This document shows positions 57,149 to 64,000 of a stretch of 64,000 nt of DNA, one piece after another; positions within the stretch are counted from its first letter, which is position 1; each line of letters starts with the position of its first letter. The notes under the pieces were generated by a model. The model ran no database searches and was not told the DNA's origin. It was given only the letters and a program-made list of their open reading frames with translations. The position numbers were made by a program, and so were the translations under genes. The stretch comes from Roseovarius sp. (GTDB taxonomy: Bacteria > Pseudomonadota > Alphaproteobacteria > Rhodobacterales > Rhodobacteraceae): assembly GCA_029212365.1 (NCBI GenBank), contig JARGOC010000004.1, forward strand, positions 161,563 through 225,562, read 5' to 3'.

Positions 57149-59578
57149 TCACGCACGCAATTTGTCGCCTTTGGGATCAAATGGAGGCTCATGCAGGATC
57201 GTGGCTTTGTGGGGTTGGCCTAATACCATCACATCAACCTCATCACCCGGCTCTGCACTGCCATATTTAACATAGCCCAACGCCAGGCTCATCCCCACAC
57301 TATAGCCATAGGTGCCCGAGGTGACGCGGCCAATGCCCTCGCCCTCCCTGAATATCGGCTCGCCACCGGTCGCATCAGCGTTCGAGGCTTGGGTCGCAGC
57401 CTCATCAATATGCATCAGCACAAGGAGTTCCCTCGGGTCCTCTGACATGGCCTTGGCGCTCGCCTCTTTGTGCAAGAAATCCTTGGTCATCTTGCACAGC
57501 GGCTTGAACCCCACTTCATGCGGGAAATATTCAGGGCTATATTCGCGGCTCCACGAACCATAACCTTTTTCAACCCGCATGGACATCAGCGCGCGTGCCC
57601 CGACCGGACCAGCACCAAACTCTTTGCCAACCTCCAGCAAGGCGGCATAGAGTTTTTCCTGATCTTCGGTGGCGCAATGCAATTCCCACCCCAGATCACC
57701 GGTAAAGCTTACGCGCAGGGCCAGACATTTCACACCAGCCAGCTCAATCTGGGCTGAGCGCATAAATGGCATATCCTCAGTGCTGAGCGAATGATTGGTC
57801 AAGCGTTGCAGCATATCGCGCGATTTGGGCCCGGCGACGTTAAAGCCGCACATCGCCTCGGTGTGGCTTTCAAATACTGTGCCTTCGGGCAGCGGCACCA
57901 TATCAAAGAACCGCTTGTGATACCGCTCGGCCATGCCCGAGGACACGATCCAGAATTCGTCTTCGCCGGTGCGGGTCACAGTCGCGTCCCCCGCAATTCC
58001 GCCACGCACCGAAATCAGCGGCGTCAGGCAGGAAAGACCCACAAATTTGGGCATGTTGTTGGCAAAAACACTGTTCAACCATGCCTCGGCCCCTGGCCCG
58101 GCACAGCGATATTTGGCAAAGTTGGAAATGTCGATGATACCGGCGCGCTCGCGCAGCATCTTGCATTCCTCTCCCACCGGCCCCCACCAGTTCTGACGGG
58201 TAAAGCCATTGGTGTCTTTGGTGCCCGGCGTATCGGCAAACCATTGCGGATGTTCCCAACCATAGTTGAGACCAAAGACAGCGCCCATGTCTTTTTGCAT
58301 TTCATAGACCGGGCGTGTGCGCAAAGGCCGACCCGCTTGGCGTTCCTCATTCGGGTAATGGATGGCAAAGCGGTGCGAATAGACATCCTCGACCTTGGCT
58401 TTGATAAACTTTTTGTCGTTCGCCCACAGGCCAAAGCGCGCCACGTCCCAAGGGAACATATCGTATTCCATTTCACCGGTGGTGATCCACTGCGCAACCA
58501 TCAGGCCCATCCCCGCCGATTGGCTGAACCTCGGAATGATACCACCGCACAGGAAGTAATTCTTCAACTCAGGGATTGGCCCCAGAATGACATTGCTGTC
58601 AGGTGACCAGATCATCGGCCCGTTGATGACCCGCTTGATCCCTGCCTCAGCCGCCGCTGGCACACGGTCCATCGCGCGCATGACGTTGTCCATGATCCGG
58701 TCCAGATCATCGGCAAACAGATCATGGGCAAAATCCAAAGGCGTGCCATCCTCGGCCCAGAATTTCATGTCCTTTTCATAGGCGCCAATCAACAGTCCTT
58801 TGCCTTCCTGGCGCAGGTAATATTCTCCATCCCGGTCGGCCACCGAAGGCAGACGACGGTCCATGCCCTCAATCTCGACCATGGATTCAGTCACGAAATA
58901 CTGATGCTCGGTGGGCTGCAACGGCACCTCGATACCTGCCATCGCCGCCACTTCACGGCCCCACAGGCCCGCCGCATTGATCACCCACTGGGTGCGAATG
59001 TCGCCATTGGGCGTGCGCACGATCCAGCTGCCGTCGGGCTGTTGCTCGGTACCAGTGACAGGGGTAAAGCGATGGATTTCAGCGCCACGTTGCCGCGCGC
59101 CCACCGCATAGGCATTGGTCACACCGGATGGATCCACATTGCCGCCGTTTGATTCCCACATTATGCAGCGGATGCCGTCATAATTGACCAGGGGGTGCTT
59201 TTCTTCGGCTTCTTCTCGGGAAATCTCAACAAAGTCCATGCCATACAGCTTGGCTTTGGCCGCTTGTAGTTTCAGCTGATGCTCTCGGTTCTCGGTCTGC
59301 GCCAGATACAATGATCCGGGTTGGAACACACCGCAGCTTTGGCCGGTTTCGGCTTCCAACTCATTGTACAGGTTCATCGTATAATGTTGCAGGCGGGAAA
59401 TATTGGCGCTGTCGTGCAATCCGTGAATGTTGGCCGCCGCGTGCCATGTACTGCCTGATGTCAGCTCGTTACGCTCCAACAACACAACATCAGACCAGCC
59501 AAGTTTGGTGAGATGATAAAGGATCGAACAGCCAATAACGCCGCCACCGATCACAACTGCCTGTGCATGGGTCTTCAT
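57149..59578 (-). CDS. FAD-dependent demethylating oxidoreductase with aminomethyltransferase domain (DMGDH/sarcosine dehydrogenase-like)
   Basis: An 809-residue fusion. The N-terminal D-amino-acid-oxidase-type FAD domain has VVIGGGVIGCSILYHLTKLG and the covalent-flavin site SGSTWHAAAN (H46, equivalent to the histidyl-FAD of dimethylglycine dehydrogenase). The C-terminal half (about 430-809) is a GcvT-like tetrahydrofolate domain (SFTGDLGWELHC, MRVEKGYGSW). Such enzymes oxidise N-methyl groups and load the carbon on tetrahydrofolate. Substrate may be dimethylglycine, sarcosine or another methylated amine. Divergent from a paralogue at 61241. Confidence 0.93.
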   Translation of the reverse strand: MKTHAQAVVIGGGVIGCSILYHLTKLGWSDVVLLERNELTSGSTWHAAANIHGLHDSANISRLQHYTMNLYNELEAETGQSCGVFQPGSLYLAQTENREHQLKLQAAKAKLYGMDFVEISREEAEEKHPLVNYDGIRCIMWESNGGNVDPSGVTNAYAVGARQRGAEIHRFTPVTGTEQQPDGSWIVRTPNGDIRTQWVINAAGLWGREVAAMAGIEVPLQPTEHQYFVTESMVEIEGMDRRLPSVADRDGEYYLRQEGKGLLIGAYEKDMKFWAEDGTPLDFAHDLFADDLDRIMDNVMRAMDRVPAAAEAGIKRVINGPMIWSPDSNVILGPIPELKNYFLCGGIIPRFSQSAGMGLMVAQWITTGEMEYDMFPWDVARFGLWANDKKFIKAKVEDVYSHRFAIHYPNEERQAGRPLRTRPVYEMQKDMGAVFGLNYGWEHPQWFADTPGTKDTNGFTRQNWWGPVGEECKMLRERAGIIDISNFAKYRCAGPGAEAWLNSVFANNMPKFVGLSCLTPLISVRGGIAGDATVTRTGEDEFWIVSSGMAERYHKRFFDMVPLPEGTVFESHTEAMCGFNVAGPKSRDMLQRLTNHSLSTEDMPFMRSAQIELAGVKCLALRVSFTGDLGWELHCATEDQEKLYAALLEVGKEFGAGPVGARALMSMRVEKGYGSWSREYSPEYFPHEVGFKPLCKMTKDFLHKEASAKAMSEDPRELLVLMHIDEAATQASNADATGGEPIFREGEGIGRVTSGTYGYSVGMSLALGYVKYGSAEPGDEVDVMVLGQPHKATILHEPPFDPKGDKLRA

Positions 59579-59740
59579 CGTGAGTTTCCCCGTTATATTG
59601 CTTGGCCCAGTTTAGAACGATCCTAGCTGGTCCGTGCTTTCGCCTTACGACAGGATATGTCGGGCGGGGGTAAATCAGACTTTAGATTTCCGACAGGCAA
59701 GCGCGTTTTCGCGCAACAGGTTTGGGCAGATCATTCCGAA

Positions 59741-60385
59741 TTACCTTTTGAAATCAGGGTTTGCCTCAAACTTGGGGAATTGCACGCGCAGAACTTTTGG
59801 AAGCTTATTCAGCCTTTCGGCGTAAGCTCTATAAGCGTCGTCATAATCCACCTTCACGGGAACATCATCGCCAGCGCTTTTGGTTCGCTGGGCACGGGCA
59901 TATTTTTTCTCCGCCTTTTTCAGACGCTCCAAATCTGGCAAGCTGTCCAAGGCATCAAGAATGGTGGTTGCATTTTTCTTCAGTTCTTTGTTTTTCTTCT
60001 GGCCTTTGTAGCGCTGCAATTGCACCCGTAGGTTTTGTGCATCAGTTTTTGCTTTCTGGGTCTTGGCCGCGTCATTAATACGCTCAAATCTCTTGCCCAG
60101 TGCTTTGATAGAACGAAAATCATCGGCCAGCGACTTTAGGCTATCGTGCTTGGCCAGGTTCTCCATTTCCACATGTGCCCGAAAGGCCCGACCCGATTCA
60201 GCGCGTAGTTTGCGGGTATTCGGCACAACATGATCTTGCTTTTTCGCAGGGCCATCACCGATCTCGATCACCCCCGGCGTCAGCGATTTTTCCGAGCTAT
60301 TGCCCCCCTCACCGCCCGCAAACACAGGCAGAGCCACCGAGTAGAAAATCATCATGGCCATTAGGCCAAAGAACCGTTGCGTCAT
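59741..60385 (-). CDS. Exported coiled-coil-rich protein of unknown function, AGGEGGN family member 1
   Basis: A 214-residue protein: signal peptide (MTQRFFGLMAMMIFYSVALPVF), then the mature start AGGEGGNSSEK. The remainder is charged and helical with long Lys/Glu/Ala stretches (LKSLADDFRSIKALGKRF, LQRYKGQKKNKELKKNATTILD). It is a clear relative of the next gene upstream: both share AGGEGGN, a Y..[QKKNK].L block and a C-terminal A...L.K.P..LR...F pattern. The two genes are 12 bp apart on one strand. I know no family; role unknown. Confidence 0.72.
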   Translation of the reverse strand: MTQRFFGLMAMMIFYSVALPVFAGGEGGNSSEKSLTPGVIEIGDGPAKKQDHVVPNTRKLRAESGRAFRAHVEMENLAKHDSLKSLADDFRSIKALGKRFERINDAAKTQKAKTDAQNLRVQLQRYKGQKKNKELKKNATTILDALDSLPDLERLKKAEKKYARAQRTKSAGDDVPVKVDYDDAYRAYAERLNKLPKVLRVQFPKFEANPDFKR

Positions 60386-60397
60386 ATCACCACTCCT

Positions 60398-61081
60398 TCA
60401 ATCAAAATTGGCTGGTTGCTTGCCTAATGGCTCGGCAGGCAGGGGTTGGAAAATCCGGCTACGCAAAGGTTCGGGGATTTTACGGGCAAGACGATGAAAT
60501 TCTTTCCGTGCCTCTTTATATTCATCCTGAAGCAGGGGAGTCTTGACCGGATCACTGTTGGCCTCTGCCTTTTGCAATTCATGACCGATATTTTGGGCCT
60601 CCCACATGACACGATGCGCCCGCATCGCGCGGATAATATTCTGGGCATAAAAGGATAAAGTCTTGTTTTTCTTTTGCCTGGCATAACCGCGCAGAGCTTG
60701 TAGCAAGTCGTTCGGCTCGTTGCGGTATTTGGTACCATCAAGAGCATCAGACGAATGATCCAACGTCTGTTGAAGGATGCGAATTTCATTTAGATCAGTG
60801 GCGATCTGTTTAAGGTCAGTTTTCTTTGCTGCCTTGTGGATATCCTCAATCATCTTTTGGATTTGCTTGCGCGCCTTGGCGATCTCTGCTTCTGCGGCTT
60901 TGTCAGCCTTGGATTTCTTTTTCGGTTTTGACTGGTTTTCAGGCTTTTCCTTGTGAGCGTTGTTCCCCCCTTCACCACCAGCATAGGCGGGCGTCAATAT
61001 GCCCGAGCCGTCGCTTGCACCCGAGATCATCAATAAACAAATGCAACTGAAACAAATGCACAGGATACGACAAATCGCCAT
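60398..61081 (-). CDS. Exported coiled-coil-rich protein of unknown function, AGGEGGN family member 2
   Basis: About 227 residues. The start ATG at 61081 has GGGGGG just upstream. A Cys-rich signal peptide (MAICRILCICFSCICLLMISG) is followed near residue 35 by AYAGGEGGNNAHKEK, where cleavage after AYA would leave the same N-terminus as the neighbouring paralogue. A lysine-rich stretch (KSKPKKKSKADKAAEAEIAK-like) and a helical body with GYARQKKNKTLSFYAQNIIRA follow. With its partner it forms a two-gene unit lying between the two demethylase-like genes. More AT-rich than the flanks. Confidence 0.72.
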   Translation of the reverse strand: MAICRILCICFSCICLLMISGASDGSGILTPAYAGGEGGNNAHKEKPENQSKPKKKSKADKAAEAEIAKARKQIQKMIEDIHKAAKKTDLKQIATDLNEIRILQQTLDHSSDALDGTKYRNEPNDLLQALRGYARQKKNKTLSFYAQNIIRAMRAHRVMWEAQNIGHELQKAEANSDPVKTPLLQDEYKEARKEFHRLARKIPEPLRSRIFQPLPAEPLGKQPANFD

Positions 61082-61240
61082 AATACCCCCCAAAGTAATA
61101 TTTGCTCAGTGTAAGATACGTTTGGTCTATAGCGCAACGGTGACGCTAATTTCGTTTGCGACAATAGATGTCGCTAAGTGGATAGCCGACTTTTCCTGAG
61201 AGTCAGACAAGTTATGTATAAACAATTGGAGGACCCCCCA

Positions 61241-63658
61241 ATGCAAACCACCACCCGTGTTGCGATCATTGGCGGCGGCGTTGTCGGCTGCTCGGTGCTG
61301 TATCACCTGACCAAACTGGGCTGGGCCGACGTCATGCTGATTGAACGCTCAGAGTTAACCTCTGGCTCGACCTGGCACGCGGCTGGCGGGTTTCACACGC
61401 TAAACGGTGATACCAACATGGCGGCGTTGCAAGGGTATACCATCAATCTTTACAAAGAGTTGGAAGAAATCACCGGCATGTCCTGCGGGTTGCACCATGT
61501 GGGCGGCATAACCCTGGCCGACAACCGCGACCGCTATGATATGCTGCTCGCGGAACGGGCCAAGCACCGTTACATGGGGCTGGATACGCACATTGTTGGC
61601 CCCGATGAAATCAGGAAAATCGCCCCCGTCACCAACGTGGATGGCATCATCGGCGCCTTGTATGATCCACTGGATGGACATCTTGATCCGTCTGGCACCA
61701 CCCACGCCTATGCCAAGGCCGCGCGCATGGGGGGCGCCACGATTGAGACCCACACCAAAGTGCTGGAAACCAATCCACGCGCCGATGGCACCTGGGATGT
61801 GGTCACCGACAAAGGCACCATTCATGCCGAACATGTGGTCAACGCAAGCGGTCTCTGGGCGCGTGAAGTGGGGGCAATGGCGGGTGTTTACCTGCCTCTG
61901 CACCCAATGGAGCACCAGTACATTGTGACCGAAGATGTGCCTGAAATCGTTGAGATTGTTTCAGGCGGCGGTGAACACCCCCATGTGATGGATCCCGCCG
62001 GCGAAAGCTATTTACGCCAGGAAGGCAAAGGCCTGTGCATCGGATTTTACGAGCAATCCTGCCGCCCATGGGCCGTTGATGGCACCCCTTGGGACTTTGG
62101 CCATGAACTGCTGCCCGATGATTTTGACAAGATCGAAGACAGCATCGAATTCGCCTACAAACGCTTTCCCGCGCTTGAACGTGCTGGCGTAAAATCCGTG
62201 ATCCATGGCCCCTTCACCTTTGCCCCTGATGGCAACCCTCTGGTTGGCCCGGTGCAGGGCATGCGCAACTATTGGTCGGCCTGTGGTGTAATGGCAGGCT
62301 TCAGCCAAGGCGGCGGTGTCGGGCTGATGCTGGCGCAATGGATGGTTGAGGGCGAATGCGAGCGCGATGTATCGGCCATGGATGTCGCCCGTTTTGGCGA
62401 TGTGGTCACCAAGGGTTATACCCTGCCCAAGGTGGTCGAAAACTATCAAAAACGCTTCTCGGTTGCCTACCCCAATGAGGAACTGCCCGCCGCACGCCCC
62501 TTCCGCACCACGCCGATGTACGACATATTTGACGGCATGGGGGCTGTCTGGGGGCAGCAATACGGGCTGGAAGTGGTGAACTATTTTGCCCAAGACGACG
62601 AGCCGCGATATGAAACACCAAGTTTCCGCCGCTCAAACGCATGGGAGGCCACGAAGCGCGAAGTTAAAGCCGTGCGCGAGGCCGTTGGCATCAACGAGGT
62701 GCACAACTTTGGCAAATATCTGGTCACCGGCCCACAAGCGCGTGAATGGCTAGATCGGATCATGGCCGGGCGCATCCCAAAACCGGGGCGTATCGCCCTG
62801 ACACCGATGCTGTCCCCCAAAGGCCGCCTGATCGGGGATTTCACCGTGTCCTGCCTGAGTGATGACGCGTTTCAACTCACCGCATCTTATGGCGCGCAGG
62901 CCTATCACATGCGCTGGTTTGAAATGAACGGCACCCGCGGCGTGAATGTCGAAAACATCTCGGACCGCTTGAACGGCTTTCAGATTGCCGGCCCCAAAGC
63001 GCGTGACGTATTGGTTGCCAGCACCCGTGACACCGTCGCCGATATGAAATTCATGGATCTGCGCCAGGCCACCATCGGCATGGTAGATTGCCACGTTCAG
63101 CGCATCAGCTATACCGGCGATCTGGGCTATGAAATCTATTGCGATCCCATGGCCCAACGCGCCCTCTGGAACACCCTTTGGAGCGAAGGCCAAAACCACG
63201 GCATGCGCCCCTTTGGTATGCGCGCGATGATGTCGCTGCGGCTGGATAAGTTCTTTGGCAGCTGGCTCAGTGAGTTTTCGCCCGATTACACCCCCGGTGA
63301 GACAGGAATGGACCGGTTCATCAGCTGGTCCAAGAACGTGGATTTCATCGGCCGGGCCGCCGCTGAACAAGAACGCATTGAAGGGGCTGACCGCTCTTTG
63401 GTCAGCTTTGAAGTCGACGCCACCGACGCCGATGTGCAAGGGTATGAACCCGTCTGGATCAACAATGAAGTGCAGGGATTTTGCACATCTGGCGGGTATT
63501 CACATTACGCGGATAAATCCATTGCGCTGGCATTGGTCCCGCGTGATCTGGCTCAGGATGGGCTGAGCGGCGAAATCGAAATCCTGGGCGATCGGCGCCG
63601 CGCCACAATGATCACCGAGCCTTTGTTTGATCCCGACGGCGCGCGTATGCGAGGGTGA
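61241..63658 (+). CDS. FAD-dependent demethylating oxidoreductase with aminomethyltransferase domain, second paralogue
   Basis: An 805-residue fusion of the same plan as the protein at 57149: FAD domain with VAIIGGGVVGCSVLYHLTKLG, covalent-flavin site SGSTWHAAGG (H46), and a GcvT-like C-terminal half (SYTGDLGYEIYC, MRAMMSLRLDKFFGSWLSEF). The N-termini of the two proteins are nearly the same; the rest differs enough to suggest distinct substrates. The ATG at 61241 has TTGGAGGA upstream. Electrons would go to an electron-transfer flavoprotein and one-carbon units to tetrahydrofolate. Confidence 0.93.
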   Translation: MQTTTRVAIIGGGVVGCSVLYHLTKLGWADVMLIERSELTSGSTWHAAGGFHTLNGDTNMAALQGYTINLYKELEEITGMSCGLHHVGGITLADNRDRYDMLLAERAKHRYMGLDTHIVGPDEIRKIAPVTNVDGIIGALYDPLDGHLDPSGTTHAYAKAARMGGATIETHTKVLETNPRADGTWDVVTDKGTIHAEHVVNASGLWAREVGAMAGVYLPLHPMEHQYIVTEDVPEIVEIVSGGGEHPHVMDPAGESYLRQEGKGLCIGFYEQSCRPWAVDGTPWDFGHELLPDDFDKIEDSIEFAYKRFPALERAGVKSVIHGPFTFAPDGNPLVGPVQGMRNYWSACGVMAGFSQGGGVGLMLAQWMVEGECERDVSAMDVARFGDVVTKGYTLPKVVENYQKRFSVAYPNEELPAARPFRTTPMYDIFDGMGAVWGQQYGLEVVNYFAQDDEPRYETPSFRRSNAWEATKREVKAVREAVGINEVHNFGKYLVTGPQAREWLDRIMAGRIPKPGRIALTPMLSPKGRLIGDFTVSCLSDDAFQLTASYGAQAYHMRWFEMNGTRGVNVENISDRLNGFQIAGPKARDVLVASTRDTVADMKFMDLRQATIGMVDCHVQRISYTGDLGYEIYCDPMAQRALWNTLWSEGQNHGMRPFGMRAMMSLRLDKFFGSWLSEFSPDYTPGETGMDRFISWSKNVDFIGRAAAEQERIEGADRSLVSFEVDATDADVQGYEPVWINNEVQGFCTSGGYSHYADKSIALALVPRDLAQDGLSGEIEILGDRRRATMITEPLFDPDGARMRG

Positions 63659-63715
63659 TGCCTGAGTGCATAAATGTAGCGACGCGCTTGTCACCTCTGG
63701 TGCGCTGCCTCCGGC

Positions 63716-63806
63716 GGGGATATTTATAAGCAAGAAGATGGGAAGGATGCGCCTTGCACCATCTTCTTGCCAGAAATATCCCGGGGTCCGGGGCAGCGCC
63801 CCGAGA
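63716..63806. repeat. Inverted pair of ATATTT/AAGAAGATGG elements with GC-rich palindrome
   Basis: The left arm GGGATATTTATAAGCAAGAA (63717-63736, continuing to 63741) is complementary to the right arm at 63759-63782, matching at nine and twelve bases at the two ends. The right arm is followed by CCCCGGGGTCC and GGGGCAGCGCCCCG, giving the full element seen at 13125. Together they form a long cruciform-type hairpin that could serve as a terminator after the oxidoreductase gene. Confidence 0.7.
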
Positions 63807-63827
63807 AAGGGTTACAATCAAGTGCAG

Positions 63828-64000
63828 ATGGTAATTGTGATCCCCGCCGCTGGTGCGTCATCGCGGATGCGTGGGCGGGATAAACTGCTGGAAACCGTGG
63901 ATGAGCAGCCCCTACTGGCGCGTTGCACCAGGCGCGCTCTGGCAACAGGCTGGCCGGTGGTGGTGGCCCTCTCGGACCTCCATGTTAAGCGCTGGACTGC
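63828..64000 (+). CDS. Nucleotidyltransferase (MobA-like) family protein, N-terminal part (gene cut by the window end)
   Basis: Fifty-seven codons are present: MVIVIPAAGASSRMRGRDKL, then LETVDEQPLLARCTRRALATG. The PAAGASSRMRGRDKLL motif is the nucleotide-binding loop of NTP transferases such as MobA, MocA and CoxI-linked cytidylyltransferases that finish molybdenum cofactor. A GTG at 63822 is an alternative start and has better spacing to AAGGG. The substrate cannot be decided from the fragment. Confidence 0.8.
   Translation, partial: MVIVIPAAGASSRMRGRDKLLETVDEQPLLARCTRRALATGWPVVVALSDLHVKRWT

Overview
The window looks like chromosome of a marine alphaproteobacterium of the family Rhodobacteraceae (roseobacter group). 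The reasons are a fairly high G+C content, heavy ATGA/GTGA gene overlap, an arsenic operon of the arsR-arsC-aqpS-arsH type, an IalB-family protein, a DUF6456/DUF6477 pair as found in Rhodobacterales, several methylamine or glycine-betaine type enzymes, and intergenic elements such as CCCCGGGATATTT...AAGAAG. I saw no tRNA, rRNA, CRISPR array, transposase or prophage gene. No gene looks frameshifted; only the two genes at the window edges are cut.

Layout. Positions 1-6642 hold a run of minus-strand genes that looks like one catabolic cluster: a flavin monooxygenase, a Rid-family protein, a LysR regulator, a 51-residue protein, a trimethylamine-dehydrogenase-like flavoprotein, an ArgE-type deacylase and the start of an ABC-transporter ATPase. 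Positions 6849-9392 carry class II DAHP synthase and a divergent GlxA-type regulator. Positions 10494-16946 are a branched-chain-amino-acid-type (liv) ABC transporter with three small exported proteins set between its genes. Positions 17508-20573 are dxs-ispA-xseB. Positions 20677-24417 hold an APH-fold kinase, a HerA-like ATPase and ialB, separated by a 505-bp structured non-coding region. Positions 24752-27342 are a lipid A/acyl-chain group (ketoacyl synthase, acyl carrier protein, lpxD), and 27372-29927 a divergent pair of peptidoglycan enzymes. Then come lipA, oxyR/katG, a VIT-family transporter, a probable gene-transfer-agent activator (DUF6456), an MttB-family methyltransferase, guaA, a permease and a FadL-type porin (30089-42568).

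Positions 42776-46699 hold an acyltransferase, an Asp/Glu-racemase-like protein and anmK. tyrS is followed by the arsenic operon (48164-50460), aroB-aroK, a small membrane protein, an exported protein, xerD, a phosphoesterase and a CorC/HlyC-type protein. The right end (57149-63658) has two divergent dimethylglycine/sarcosine-dehydrogenase-like enzymes enclosing two tandem paralogous exported proteins of unknown function, then a truncated nucleotidyltransferase gene.

The most distinctive points are: (1) the amine cluster at the left end, whose flavoprotein has a substrate pocket unlike true trimethylamine dehydrogenase and whose Rid protein lacks the usual arginine; (2) the paralogous AGGEGGN exported proteins between the two demethylating oxidoreductases; (3) the structured non-coding region before ialB, with two plus-strand terminators that serve no visible gene; (4) a structured dispersed repeat present as an inverted pair near 9.5 kb and 24.6 kb; (5) the probable GafA-like regulator; and (6) an arsR operator that abuts the start codon, suggesting a leaderless mRNA. 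Repeated links to N-methylated compounds (TMADH-like enzyme, MttB family, two DMGDH-like enzymes) suggest a genome geared to methylated osmolytes. That is inference from gene families only.
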